Numbered from the stretch's first letter, positions 52,598-61,649 are shown. The stretch is DNA of 64,000 nucleotides from Zoogloea ramigera (GCF_006539865.1 NZ_BJNV01000002.1:62001-126000); one strand, 5' to 3'. Numbers and translations: made by a program. The notes: generated by a model not told the origin, from the sequence alone.

Positions 52598-53755
52598 ATG
52601 AGCATCAGTGAAACCCTTCGCCAGAAGCGTCTCATCCTTAAGGACACCCTCGGGCTCGGCCTGACCGCCCCGGCCGACAACCGCATTCACCTGGACGCAG
52701 CCATCGCCTGGCTCAAGCGTGCCCAGGACGTTACCGGCAACGGCGGCGTGGCCCAGACCTGGCTGGTGCGTTCCCGCCGCTGGGCGCCCTCCTACCCGGA
52801 GACCACCGGCTACATCATCCCGACCCTCTACCGCTATGCGGCCATCACCGGTGACCAGGACTGCCGCGCCCGCGCCCGTCGCATGGCCGACTGGGAGATC
52901 GACATCCAGCTGCCCGGCGGTGGCGTGCTGGCCGGTGCCCTCGGCGACTCCGACAAGCCGACGGTGTTCAACACCGGGCAGGTGATCTTCGGCTGGGTCC
53001 GCGCCTTCGAGGAAGAGCAGGACGAGCGCTACCGCGACGCCGCCGTGCGTGCCTCGACCTGGCTGTGCGACATCATGGACGACGACGGCTGCTGGCGTAA
53101 GTTCGGCTCCCCGATGACCGGCAAGGACATCAACACCTACAACACCCGCTCGGCCTGGAGCCTGGCCCGCACCCACCAGATCACCGGCGACAAGCGCTTC
53201 CTCGACGCCGCCGTGCGCAACTGCGAATGGGCCCTCACCCAGGCGCGGGCCAACGGCTGGCTCGACACCAACTGCCTGCAGGACAGCTCCCAGCCCTTCA
53301 CCCACACCATCGCCTATGCCATGCGCGGCCTCCTCGAGATCGGCGATTACGCCGGCCGCGAAGACTTCGTGCTGGCCGCCCGCAAGATCGGCGACGCGAT
53401 GGTCGCGGCCCTGCCGGCCGATGGCTTCCTGCCGGGCCGCTTCGACGCCGACTGGAAACCCACCGTCAAGTGGTCCTGCCTCACCGGTGATTGCCAGCTT
53501 GGCATCAACTGGGGCCGCCTGTTCCAGATCACCGGCGATGCGCGCTATCGCGACGCCACCGCCCGGATCCTCGGTTTCGTCAAGAAAACCCAGCTGCTTG
53601 CGGACAAGGAGGAGGCCAGGATCGGCGGCATCAAGGGCTCCCACCCGATCAACGGCGGCTACCATCCGTGGCAGTACCCCAACTGGGCGACCAAGTTCTA
53701 TGCCGACGCGCTGATGATGGACAGCGCCAACCGCCAGGGGGCGCTCTACAAATGA
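52598..53755 (+). CDS. (alpha/alpha)6-barrel protein, possible polysaccharide hydrolase/lyase
   Basis: 385 residues from the ATG at 52598. Repeating helical pairs with aromatic-rich loops (YNTRSAWSLARTHQITGD, NGGYHPWQYPNWATKFYADAL abridged as GGYHPWQYPN) indicate an (alpha/alpha)6 toroid like six-hairpin glycosidases and some polysaccharide lyases. Acidic residues are common, but the catalytic pair cannot be fixed by eye. No signal peptide is seen, so it may act in the cytoplasm on lipid-linked intermediates or on precursors. I do not recognise a named family. Confidence 0.6.
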   Translation: MSISETLRQKRLILKDTLGLGLTAPADNRIHLDAAIAWLKRAQDVTGNGGVAQTWLVRSRRWAPSYPETTGYIIPTLYRYAAITGDQDCRARARRMADWEIDIQLPGGGVLAGALGDSDKPTVFNTGQVIFGWVRAFEEEQDERYRDAAVRASTWLCDIMDDDGCWRKFGSPMTGKDINTYNTRSAWSLARTHQITGDKRFLDAAVRNCEWALTQARANGWLDTNCLQDSSQPFTHTIAYAMRGLLEIGDYAGREDFVLAARKIGDAMVAALPADGFLPGRFDADWKPTVKWSCLTGDCQLGINWGRLFQITGDARYRDATARILGFVKKTQLLADKEEARIGGIKGSHPINGGYHPWQYPNWATKFYADALMMDSANRQGALYK

Positions 53756-54732
53756 CCGCGAGTACGCTCCCGGACCAGGGGCCGCTCGTCAGCGTGATCG
53801 TTGCCTGCTACAACAGCGCCCGCTTTCTGAGGCCAGCGATCGAGTCGGTGCTCCAGCAGACTTACCGCAACCTCGAACTGATCCTGGTGGACGATTGCTC
53901 CACCGACGATACGGTCGCGATCATCGAGGGCTACGCCAGGGACGACGCTCGCGTCCGGCTGATCCGCCGGGAAACCCGGGGCGGCCGGCCGGCGGTTACC
54001 AAGAACACCGGCCTTGAGCACGTGCGGGGCCGCTATCTGTGCTTCCTCGATCACGACGACTACTACCACCTGGACAAGCTCGCGACCCAGGTGAAGCTGC
54101 TCGAGGCCAATCCGGACTGCGTCGCCGCCTTCCATGAGGTGCAGTTGGTCGATGAGGGCGGCGCGCCCCTCAACTGCTACCTCGAGCGCTTCGTCAGCGA
54201 GGCGGCGGCGCATCAAACGCTGCTCGAGCCCGACGTCTATCGCTGCGACGAGAACTTCTTTGCCTTTCAGGTGGTGCATTACGCCGCGATCCACACGATC
54301 TCGGTGATGATCGCCGTCGACCGCGTGCCTCGGGACTGCCTGTATTTCGACACCCGTTACCAGGTCTGCGACGACAACGACCTGTGGGTGCGCCTCGGGC
54401 TGGAGGGCCGGATGATCTATGTCGACCGCATCCTGTCCTTTTATCGTCAGCACGGCACCAACATCACCCGCAACCAGGTCAAGGTGCAGGAAGACATGCT
54501 GATCTACATGACCCAGGCCTTCGAGCGGGTTCAGCCGCGCATGGGGCAGGCGGATCAGGACGCCCTCAAGGCGCGGATCGCCCACTATTACTCCGACCTC
54601 GGCTGGCTCTATCGCCGTCGCCGCGAGAGGGCGAAGTCGGTTGGCGCTTACCTGAAGGCCTGGCAATGGTCCTCCGCCGGAGCGCACCTCGTGCACGCGG
54701 CGAAGGCCTGCTTCGCTCCGCGGGCGTCATGA
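53752..54732 (+). CDS. Glycosyltransferase, GT2 family
   Basis: 326 residues from the ATG overlapping the preceding stop. The GT-A core is clear: VSVIVACYNSARFLRPAIESVLQQ (abridged VSVIVACYNS), the nucleotide aspartates in LVDDCSTDDT and the DXD-like FLDHDDYY (near 100). It is the only inverting GT2-type transferase seen in the locus. Sugar specificity unknown. Confidence 0.9.
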   Translation: MTASTLPDQGPLVSVIVACYNSARFLRPAIESVLQQTYRNLELILVDDCSTDDTVAIIEGYARDDARVRLIRRETRGGRPAVTKNTGLEHVRGRYLCFLDHDDYYHLDKLATQVKLLEANPDCVAAFHEVQLVDEGGAPLNCYLERFVSEAAAHQTLLEPDVYRCDENFFAFQVVHYAAIHTISVMIAVDRVPRDCLYFDTRYQVCDDNDLWVRLGLEGRMIYVDRILSFYRQHGTNITRNQVKVQEDMLIYMTQAFERVQPRMGQADQDALKARIAHYYSDLGWLYRRRRERAKSVGAYLKAWQWSSAGAHLVHAAKACFAPRAS

Positions 54733-54796
54733 CAACAGAGGCGGCCACCGACCGCGCCAACGACGGCCGCCCGGACTTTCGCGAAGCACGACCAGC

Positions 54797-55882
54797 ATGA
54801 ATAACGATCAAGCGAGACCGCTCAGCATCAGCTCCTTCCCGAACCCGTTCGATGGCAACCCCTACCTGGGCCTGCTGTACTCCCACCTGGAGGCGGCGGG
54901 GGTGCGCTACGTCCGCTCCGGTCACTTCGGGCAGGAGTGGCTGAGGGAGCAGCGCGGGAAAATCGATTTCCTGCATTTCCATTGGGTCGGCGGGCTCTAC
55001 GAAAAGCCTGACGGCACGGTCTCCCTTGCGCGGCTGGCGGTTTTCGTGCTGAAGATCTGGTTGGCCCGCGCCCTCGGCTATCAGGTCATCTGGACGGCTC
55101 ACAACCTTTACCCCCACAACCGGAAGCGCGACTGGAAGGCCCGGCTGGCCCGGCTGCTGTTCGTCAACTCGGTGAACATCGTGTTCGTGAACTTCCCGCG
55201 GGCGGTGGACGACATGCGGCGGGTGTTCCATCGCCAGAATGGCGTGTTCGTCGTGCCCCACGGCAACTACCGGCCGGTCTATCCGCAGATCCCCACCGCG
55301 GCGGCAGCCCGGGCTGCGCTGGGCCTGCCGCCCGATGCCTTCATCTACCTGCTGTTCGGCGGTATCTCGCCCTACAAGGGCGCCCACGACGCGATCGAGG
55401 CGGTCAGGAAGGTCGAGGGGCGGGACGCGCTGCTGGTGGTGCTCGGGCAATGCCCGTCGCAGGAATACGCCGAGCGCCTGCGATCCCTCGCCGGGGACGA
55501 CCCGCGGGTGCAGCTGCGGATCGGCGCGCTGGACATCCCCGACGACGAGGTGCTGCTCTGGATGGCGGCAAGCAACGCCATCGTCACGCCTTACTCCGAC
55601 ATCTACACCTCGGGCACGCTGCACCTGACGGCCACCTTCGGGAAGCCCATGATCGTGCCGCGGCTCGGGGTGTTCCAGGACATGGCCGACCAGCCTTTCG
55701 TGTTCTCCTACGACCCGGCCGACGGTGCACGCCAGCTGCCGCAGCGCATGCGTGACGCCGCCGACGCCGACCCGGCGCGGGCCGCCGCCGCCGCCGCCCG
55801 CTTCGCCGACGCCCACGAGTGGTCCGATATCGCGCGCGAGGCGGCCGAGGTCCTGGCCCGCGGCCGCCGCGCGGCGCGATGA
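54797..55882 (+). CDS. Glycosyltransferase (GT-B, GT4-like)
   Basis: 361 residues. HFHWVGGLYE (near 60) and IWTAHNLYPHN (near 97) form the acceptor-side pocket, and FGGISPYKGAHDAIEA (near 190) starts the nucleotide-sugar domain. The C-terminal half lacks a clear EX7E and has TPYSDIYTSGTLHLTATFGKP (abridged YTSGTLHLT) instead. It probably adds another sugar to the same unit. The last 50 residues are Ala/Arg-rich. Confidence 0.8.
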   Translation: MNNDQARPLSISSFPNPFDGNPYLGLLYSHLEAAGVRYVRSGHFGQEWLREQRGKIDFLHFHWVGGLYEKPDGTVSLARLAVFVLKIWLARALGYQVIWTAHNLYPHNRKRDWKARLARLLFVNSVNIVFVNFPRAVDDMRRVFHRQNGVFVVPHGNYRPVYPQIPTAAAARAALGLPPDAFIYLLFGGISPYKGAHDAIEAVRKVEGRDALLVVLGQCPSQEYAERLRSLAGDDPRVQLRIGALDIPDDEVLLWMAASNAIVTPYSDIYTSGTLHLTATFGKPMIVPRLGVFQDMADQPFVFSYDPADGARQLPQRMRDAADADPARAAAAAARFADAHEWSDIAREAAEVLARGRRAAR

Positions 55883-55915
55883 GCGCTCTGCGTCGGGCGT
55901 CCGCGTCCGCCATGC

Positions 55916-55943
55916 CCACCGTTGCCCGAGCGGGTGACGGTGG
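55916..55943. other. Stem-loop in the leader of the flippase gene
   Basis: CCACCGT (55916-55922) pairs with ACGGTGG (55937-55943) and the inside holds CCCG/CGGG, giving a strong hairpin 28 bases before the flippase GTG. No T tract follows. It may affect mRNA stability or set the level of the flippase. Confidence 0.4.
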
Positions 55944-55970
55944 CGTCCGCCCAGCTCCAGGTGACCCATC

Positions 55971-57395
55971 GTGAGTGTAAGAAAATCCCTGTTCCTGTCC
56001 TTCGCCCAGCGCAACGGCACGCTGCTGATCCAGTTCATGTCCTCGCTGCTCATCGCGCGCCTGCTGACGCCCCATGAGATCGGGATCTTCTCGATCGGCA
56101 GCGTGATCGTCGCCTTCTCGCACGTGGTGCGCGACTTCGGCGTGGCCAACTACATCGTCCAGGAAAAAGACCTCACCCGCGATCGGCTGCGCAGCGCCCA
56201 GGCCATCGTCTGGATCGCCAGCCTGTCGATCGCCACCGTGCTGGCCGTGTTCGCCGACTGGGCCGGGCGGTTCTACGCCGAGCCCGGCGTGACCCTCACG
56301 ATGCAGGTGCTGGCACTCAACTTCGTCATCATCCCCTTCGGCTCCGTGACAATGGCGCTGCTCGTGCGCAACATGGATTTTGCGAAGACGCTCCAGATCA
56401 ACCTGGCGTGCTGCGTGGTCCAGAACGCCACGGCCATCGGGCTGGCGTGGGCCGGCTTCGGCTTCATCAGCCTGGCCTGGGGCGCGGTGGCCAGCACGCT
56501 GCTGTCGTCGGTCGTGCTGCTGTGGTTCCGTTTCCCCGGGCAGTCGTGGTTGCCGGGGCTGCGGGAATGGCGGCATGTCTTTTCGGCCGGCTTCAAGCTG
56601 AGCAGCAGCACTTTCCTGTACGACATTGGCCAGGGTGGGCCGGAGCTGATCTGCGGCCGCACCCTCGGGTTCGAGGCGGTGGCCTTCTTCAGCCGCGGCT
56701 TCGGCGCCGCCTCGATGCTGCTGCGGGCACTGGTGGATGGCATCGTGCCGGTCGCCAACGCCTACTACGCCAAGAAGGCGCGGGAGGATGCCTCGATCCG
56801 CGAGCCCTACCTGACGGCCATCTCCTACCTGGCGGTGGTGGCGCTGCCGGCCTTTGCGATGCTGGTGCTGCTGGCCAAGCCGCTGATCCTCGTGCTTTAC
56901 GGTGTCCAGTGGGAGTCCGCGGCGCCGCCCATGCAGATCATGGCAGTCGGTTTCGGCTGCATCGCGCTGGCCAACATCTCCGGCGCGGTGCTGGTCGGGT
57001 CCGGGCAGATCGGCACCAACCTACGCATGAACGCCATCTTTCAACCGCTCAAGGTGGCCATGGTGTTTGCGGTCTCCTCGTGGGGCCTGTCGTGGGTCGC
57101 CTGGGCGGTGGCGCTGGCTGACGTGGGCCTCGCCACCTACAGCATCGCCAAGGCTAACGAAGTGGCCGGTGCGTCGTGGGGCGATCTCACCCTGGGGCTG
57201 CTGCCGGCCGTGTATGTCGCGGCAGGGACGGTGCTGGTCTCGTTCGGAGTGCTGAGCCTCATCGGGAGCGTGCAGCCGTCCGTCAATCTGCTGGTGGGCG
57301 GAGCGACCGCGATGGTGACCTGGGGCGCGCTGCTGTTCGCCCTCCGCCACCCGCTGGCGGGTGAGCTGCGCGCCCTCCGTCGATCGCGGGCCTGA
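55971..57395 (+). CDS. Wzx-type oligosaccharide flippase (MOP superfamily)
   Basis: 474 residues from a GTG. It is hydrophobic throughout with about 12-14 membrane helices, starting SVRKSLFLSFAQRNGTLLIQF (abridged SFAQRNGTLLIQF). This is the polysaccharide-biosynthesis branch of the MOP superfamily. It should flip the finished lipid-linked unit to the periplasm for the ligase/polymerase encoded at 46116. It is the last gene of the locus. An 88-base leader contains a strong hairpin. Confidence 0.9.
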   Translation: MSVRKSLFLSFAQRNGTLLIQFMSSLLIARLLTPHEIGIFSIGSVIVAFSHVVRDFGVANYIVQEKDLTRDRLRSAQAIVWIASLSIATVLAVFADWAGRFYAEPGVTLTMQVLALNFVIIPFGSVTMALLVRNMDFAKTLQINLACCVVQNATAIGLAWAGFGFISLAWGAVASTLLSSVVLLWFRFPGQSWLPGLREWRHVFSAGFKLSSSTFLYDIGQGGPELICGRTLGFEAVAFFSRGFGAASMLLRALVDGIVPVANAYYAKKAREDASIREPYLTAISYLAVVALPAFAMLVLLAKPLILVLYGVQWESAAPPMQIMAVGFGCIALANISGAVLVGSGQIGTNLRMNAIFQPLKVAMVFAVSSWGLSWVAWAVALADVGLATYSIAKANEVAGASWGDLTLGLLPAVYVAAGTVLVSFGVLSLIGSVQPSVNLLVGGATAMVTWGALLFALRHPLAGELRALRRSRA

Positions 57396-57464
57396 GGCCT
57401 CGCTTGTCAAGGCGGCGGGGGGCTTCTAAGATGGCAACCCGCCCATGCCCCGGAGTTTTCGAAG

Positions 57465-58016
57465 GTGAACAAGGCTTTCGTCAAGGAAAGCGACCAGGAC
57501 GACGACGACGCCCCACCCGGCGCGCCGAGCCTGCCGCCCGGCACACGTAACTACATGACCCGCCGGGGCTTCGAGATCCTCAAGGCCGAGCTCGACCAGC
57601 TGGTCCGCGACGAGCGCCCGCGCCTCGTCGAGACCATCCGCTGGGCCGCCTCCAACGGCGACCGTTCCGAGAACGGCGACTACATCTACGGCAAGAAGCG
57701 CCTGCGCGAGATCGACCGGCGCATCCGCTTCCTGATCAAGCGCCTCGAGACTGCCATCGTGGTGACGCCCTCCGAGCAGGAGAACACCGAGCAGGTGTTC
57801 TTTGGCGCGACCGTCACCGTCTGCGACGGCGACGGCGAGAACGAGCAGACCTACCAGATCGTCGGTGTCGACGAGGCCAATGCCTCCGAGGGGCGTATCA
57901 GCTGGATTGCGCCGCTGTCGCGGGCGCTGCTCAAGGCCCGCGAGGGCGACGTGATCCGCTTTGCCAGCCCGGCCGGGCTGCGCGAGATCGAAGTGGTGGA
58001 AATCCGCTACGAGTGA
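57465..58016 (+). CDS. greB: Transcription elongation factor GreB
   Basis: 183 residues from a GTG with GGAG nine bases upstream. After an acidic N-terminal extension (about 1-28) comes the GreA/GreB coiled coil (YMTRRGFEILKAELDQL abridged as YMTRRGFEIL; RSENGDYIYGKKRLREIDRR abridged as SENGDYIYGKKRL with the catalytic acidic tip), then the globular domain. The KKRLREIDRRIRFL segment with several basic residues is GreB-like rather than GreA-like. It rescues backtracked RNA polymerase. Confidence 0.93.
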   Translation: MNKAFVKESDQDDDDAPPGAPSLPPGTRNYMTRRGFEILKAELDQLVRDERPRLVETIRWAASNGDRSENGDYIYGKKRLREIDRRIRFLIKRLETAIVVTPSEQENTEQVFFGATVTVCDGDGENEQTYQIVGVDEANASEGRISWIAPLSRALLKAREGDVIRFASPAGLREIEVVEIRYE

Positions 58017-58034
58017 GTTGCGTGATGGCGGGCT

Positions 58035-58062
58035 CTTGAAACGGGGCGGGGCGTACCCATAT
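58035..58062 (+). promoter_or_regulatory. Heat-shock (sigma-32) type promoter for htpG
   Basis: CTTGAAA (58035-58041) and ACCCATAT (58055-58062), separated by 13 bases, match the sigma-32 consensus CTTGAAA / CCCCATNT with one mismatch. Transcription would start near 58069, giving a 29-base leader before the htpG ATG. The -10 lies in a perfect palindrome, ACCCATATGGGT (58055-58066). Confidence 0.75.
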
Positions 58063-58097
58063 GGGTGACTGTCTTTCGTTTCCTTGGAGTCCGTTTC

Positions 58098-60017
58098 ATG
58101 ACCGTCGAGCAAGCCGCCGCGCAAACCCTGAACTTCCAGGCCGAAGTGAAGCAACTGCTTCACCTGATGATCCATTCGCTGTACTCCAACCGCGAGATCT
58201 TCCTGCGCGAACTGGTTTCCAACGCCTCTGATGCCTGCGACAAGCTGCGCTTCGAGGCCCTCGAGAGCGGCGGCCTGTTCGAGGACGACGCCGAGCTCAA
58301 GATCCGCGTCGCCTACGACAAGGCCGCCCGCAGCCTGACCATCTCCGACAACGGCATCGGCATGAGCCGCGCCGAGGTCGTCACCAACCTGGGTACGATC
58401 GCCAAGTCGGGCACCAAGGAGTTCTTCGGCAAGCTCACCGGCGACCAGAAGAAGGACGCACACCTGATCGGCCAGTTCGGCGTGGGTTTCTACTCGGCCT
58501 TCATCGTCGCCGACAAGGTGACGGTGCGCACCCGCCGCGCCGGCCTGGCCGCCGCCGAGGGCGTGCAGTGGGAATGCTCGATGACCGGCGACACTGCCGG
58601 CGAGTACACCGTCGAGCCGATCGACAAGGCCGCCCGCGGCACCGAGATCACCCTGCACCTGCGTGACGACCAGGACGACCTGCTGTCGTCGTGGAAGCTG
58701 CGCTCGATCATCCAGAAATACTCCGACCACATCCTGCAGCCCATCGTGATGAAGAAGGAGCAGTGGGACGAGGACAAGAAGGAGCAGGTCGTCACCGACG
58801 AGGACGAGACCGTCAACAAGGCCAACGCCCTGTGGGCCCGGGCCAAGGCCGACATCACCGACGAGGAATACACCGAGTTCTACAAGCACGTCGGCCACGA
58901 CTACGAAGAGCCGCTGGCCTGGACGCACTCCAAGGTGGAAGGCCGCCACGAATACACCCAGCTGCTCTACGTGCCCGGCCACGCGCCCTTCGACATGTGG
59001 GACCGCACTGCCCGCCACGGCGTCAAGCTGTACGTGCGCCGCGTCTTCATCATGGACGACGCCGAGAAGCTGATGCCGCTCTACCTGCGCTTCGTGCGCG
59101 GCATCGTCGATTCCAACGACCTGCCCCTCAACGTGTCCCGCGAGATCCTGCAGGAATCGAAAGACATCGACACCCTGCGCGCCGGCTGCACCAAGAAGGT
59201 CCTGGGCCTGCTCGAAGACCTCGCCGAGAACCAGAAGGACAAATACACCACCTTCTGGAAGGAGTTCGGCAAGGTGCTGAAGGAAGGCGTCGGCGAGGAC
59301 CACACCAACAAGGAGAAGATCGCCGGCCTGCTGCGCTTCGCCTCCACGCTGGCCGACACCACCGACGAGACCGTGTCGCTGGCCGACTACATCGCCCGCA
59401 TGAAGGAAGGCCAGGACAAGATCTACTACGTCACCGCCGACAGCTTCAACGCCGCCAAGAACAGCCCGCACCTGGAGATCTTCCGCAAGAAGGGCATCGA
59501 GGTGCTGCTGCTGTCCGACCGGGTGGATGAATGGGTGGTCGGCAACCTCACCGAGTTCGACGGCAAGCAGCTGGCCTCGGTGGCCAAGGGCGGCCTCGAC
59601 CTGGGCTCGCTGGAAGACGAATCCGACAAGGCCGCCGTCGAGAAGGAGACCGGCGAGCTCAAGGATCTGCTCGACAAGATGAAGAGCAGCCTGGGCGACA
59701 AGGTGAAGGAAGTCCGCGTCACCCACCGCCTGACCGATTCGCCGGCCTGCCTGGTGGCCGACGAGCACGACATGGGGATGAACCTGGCGCGCCTGATGAA
59801 GGCCGCTGGCCAGAACATGCCGATCTCCAAGCCGATCCTCGAGATCAACCCCACCCACCCGGTGGTGCTGCGCCTTAAATACGAGGACAAGCAGTTCGAG
59901 GACTGGGCTGCGGTGCTGTTCGACCAGGCTCTGCTGGCCGAAGGCGGCACGCTGGATGATCCGGCGAGCTTCGTGAAGCGCATCAACCAGCTGATGCTGG
60001 CGATGAACACCAACTGA
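58098..60017 (+). CDS. htpG: Chaperone HtpG (Hsp90)
   Basis: 639 residues from the ATG at 58098 (GGAG nine bases upstream); an earlier in-frame start at 58065 would lie within the promoter. N-terminal GHKL ATPase motifs: [19 protein letters not shown] and [11 protein letters not shown]; then the middle domain and C-terminal dimerisation domain. It folds late-stage client proteins. The sigma-32-like promoter upstream fits its heat-shock role. Confidence 0.97.
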   Translation: MTVEQAAAQTLNFQAEVKQLLHLMIHSLYSNREIFLRELVSNASDACDKLRFEALESGGLFEDDAELKIRVAYDKAARSLTISDNGIGMSRAEVVTNLGTIAKSGTKEFFGKLTGDQKKDAHLIGQFGVGFYSAFIVADKVTVRTRRAGLAAAEGVQWECSMTGDTAGEYTVEPIDKAARGTEITLHLRDDQDDLLSSWKLRSIIQKYSDHILQPIVMKKEQWDEDKKEQVVTDEDETVNKANALWARAKADITDEEYTEFYKHVGHDYEEPLAWTHSKVEGRHEYTQLLYVPGHAPFDMWDRTARHGVKLYVRRVFIMDDAEKLMPLYLRFVRGIVDSNDLPLNVSREILQESKDIDTLRAGCTKKVLGLLEDLAENQKDKYTTFWKEFGKVLKEGVGEDHTNKEKIAGLLRFASTLADTTDETVSLADYIARMKEGQDKIYYVTADSFNAAKNSPHLEIFRKKGIEVLLLSDRVDEWVVGNLTEFDGKQLASVAKGGLDLGSLEDESDKAAVEKETGELKDLLDKMKSSLGDKVKEVRVTHRLTDSPACLVADEHDMGMNLARLMKAAGQNMPISKPILEINPTHPVVLRLKYEDKQFEDWAAVLFDQALLAEGGTLDDPASFVKRINQLMLAMNTN

Positions 60018-60028
60018 GCCGGCCTTCC

Positions 60029-60088
60029 GGGGGTGCAAAACCCCCGCTAGCAGACCGGACGGGGGCGGGCCGCAGGGCGCGCCCCCGT
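60029..60088. terminator. Two hairpins between htpG and the convergent gene
   Basis: GGGGG/CCCCC (60029-60045) and a perfect nine-base stem ACGGGGGCG/CGCCCCCGT (60059-60067, 60080-60088) lie in the convergent gap. There is only a weak T-rich tail, so termination strength is uncertain. Confidence 0.55.
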
Positions 60089-60095
60089 TGTGCGT

Positions 60096-60650
60096 TTACT
60101 GCTGGTAGATCTGGTAGTCGTTGAGCTTCTTGGGTGGGCGCAGCACACCGGTGGCCGGGTCGTACATCGACGGCGCCTTGCGCGGCATCATCGCGCTGGT
60201 GGCGGAGCGGTTGATGTAGCCGTCCCTGGCCGCCTTGAGGGTGTTGGTGCTGCGGTTGTAGGCCGTCGCCGGCTTGGCCGCCTTGCTGCCGGGGCGCATC
60301 GTGGGTCGGGGAGCATTGCAGTCGGCGTAGATGTTGCCGTTGCGGTTCGCGAGCCCGGCGGGGTCGTTGAATACATGAACCTTGCCGGCCGCGTCCTGGC
60401 GGGTGACCCGGCCCGCGCCGGCCTTTGCACGCGGGCCGCAGTTGCCTGCGCCCGGGCGCTGCAGGTCTTGGGGCCGCTTGCCGGCCTGGCTGGGCGCATA
60501 CGCACCGCCGAAAGGTACGGCCTGGCGGCTGGTGGCCTGGCGCGCTGCGCCGGCACCCGCCGTCTTCCCCCGGTCGAGGGCCAGGGCTTCAGTGGTAGGG
60601 AGGACGGCAAGGCTGCCCAGAAGGGCCAGGATAAGGAGTGATCTGCTCAA
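60096..60650 (-). CDS. Small secreted protein of unknown function
   Basis: About 184 residues from a TTG at 60650, chosen because AGAGG lies eight bases upstream; a TTG at 60677 would add nine residues. A signal peptide of about 25 residues ends at EALA. The mature protein is basic, rich in Ala, Arg, Gly and Pro, with two cysteines (NCGPRAK, YADCNAP) and a Tyr-rich end (DYQIYQQ). I recognise no family. It is convergent with htpG and divergent from the metallo-beta-lactamase-fold gene, with the palindrome at 60723 between them. Base composition looks like that of its neighbours. Confidence 0.6.
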   Translation of the reverse strand: MSRSLLILALLGSLAVLPTTEALALDRGKTAGAGAARQATSRQAVPFGGAYAPSQAGKRPQDLQRPGAGNCGPRAKAGAGRVTRQDAAGKVHVFNDPAGLANRNGNIYADCNAPRPTMRPGSKAAKPATAYNRSTNTLKAARDGYINRSATSAMMPRKAPSMYDPATGVLRPPKKLNDYQIYQQ

Positions 60651-60722
60651 GGACGCGCCTCTTTTTGTGCAAAGCAAAACGGCAAAAATACCCGAAAAGC
60701 AAAAAGGTGACGAGGAATTAGT

Positions 60723-60736
60723 TTGACCGGGGTCAA
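60723..60736. promoter_or_regulatory. Palindromic FNR/CRP-family binding site
   Basis: TTGAC-CGGG-GTCAA is a perfect palindrome differing from the FNR consensus by one base per half-site. It lies 81 bases before the metallo-beta-lactamase-fold gene and 73 bases before the divergent secreted-protein gene. With the -10-like TAAAGT at 60777, its centre falls about 60 bases before the start, close to the class I position. It may instead bind a Dnr-type regulator. Confidence 0.5.
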
Positions 60737-60816
60737 TCTCGTCGGTGGTTACCTGGATTGGGCACTGGGAGTCGGCTAAAGTTGCGAACCATTACAACTC
60801 ATAAATCCCCGCCCCC

Positions 60817-61587
60817 ATGGCTGTCGAACTCTTCAACAACGGAACCCACGCCTGCCTGGCCTTCTACGATCTGGTGGACGAGGAGGCTGATCATGCAGTC
60901 CAGTGCAACCAGTTTCTGATCGTCGACGGGCAGCACGGGGCCCTGATCGATCCGGGCGGCAACATGACCTACTCCGGCTTGCTGATGGCGATGCAGCGCT
61001 TCTTCCCGTCGCGTGACCTGGACTATATCTTTGCCACCCACGCCGACCCGGACATCATCGCATCCCTCAACAAATGGATGGTGGCGACTCATTGCAAGGT
61101 GATGATCTCGCGGCTGTGGACGCGCTTCATTCCCCATTTCACCACCGGCAAGGACTACACCCACCGCATCGCCGGGATCCCCGACGAGGGCATGAACATC
61201 CCCCTGGGCCAGAGCAAGATCAAGGCGTTGCCGGCGCACTTCATGCACTCGGAGGGCAACTTCCAGTTCTACGACCCGGTCTCGAAGATCCTCTTTTCGG
61301 GCGACATGGGGGCCTCGCTGGTCGACCATAGCCAGGCCGCGCAGCCGGTGCGCGACTTCGACGACCACGTGCTGACGATGATCGGCTTTCACCGCCGCTA
61401 CATGATCTCCAACAAGATCTGCCGCTTCTGGGTGAACATGGTGCGCCAGCTGGATGTCGAGATGATCGTGCCTCAGCACGGCTGCCGCTTCGAGGGCAAG
61501 GTGATGGTCAATCGCTTCCTCGACTGGATCGAGACCCTCCAGTGCGGCGTCGACCTGATGACCCAGAGCAACTACCGGGCGCCTTGA
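60817..61587 (+). CDS. ODP-like metallo-beta-lactamase-fold protein (possible diiron)
   Basis: 256 residues. The fold's metal ligands are visible as HADPD (near 72), HFMHSEGN (about 146), SGDMGAS and PQHGC, a pattern closer to flavodiiron/ODP (oxygen-binding diiron) proteins than to true lactamases. There is no flavodoxin domain. Relatives bind or reduce oxygen or act in chemotaxis to oxygen; whether this one is redox-active cannot be told. The FNR-type palindrome upstream fits a role in low oxygen. Confidence 0.75.
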   Translation: MAVELFNNGTHACLAFYDLVDEEADHAVQCNQFLIVDGQHGALIDPGGNMTYSGLLMAMQRFFPSRDLDYIFATHADPDIIASLNKWMVATHCKVMISRLWTRFIPHFTTGKDYTHRIAGIPDEGMNIPLGQSKIKALPAHFMHSEGNFQFYDPVSKILFSGDMGASLVDHSQAAQPVRDFDDHVLTMIGFHRRYMISNKICRFWVNMVRQLDVEMIVPQHGCRFEGKVMVNRFLDWIETLQCGVDLMTQSNYRAP

Positions 61588-61619
61588 GCGCCCCCAGGGC
61601 CGGGCTCCGTGGGGGTCAA

Positions 61620-61649
61620 GGAAACTCGGGGCGGCCCCGCGTTTCCTTT
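61620..61649. terminator. Bidirectional hairpin terminator
   Basis: GGAAAC (61620-61625) pairs with GTTTCC (61641-61646) around an inner CGGGG/CCCCG stem, followed by TTT on the plus strand. It sits between the convergent ODP-like and VWA genes. Confidence 0.6.

Noticed and set aside
30223-57395. PEP-CTERM proteins or CRISPR/phage elements hidden in the exopolysaccharide locus
   Set aside because: The C-termini of the encoded proteins show no VPEP-helix-Arg signal, and no repeats or integrase genes were seen.
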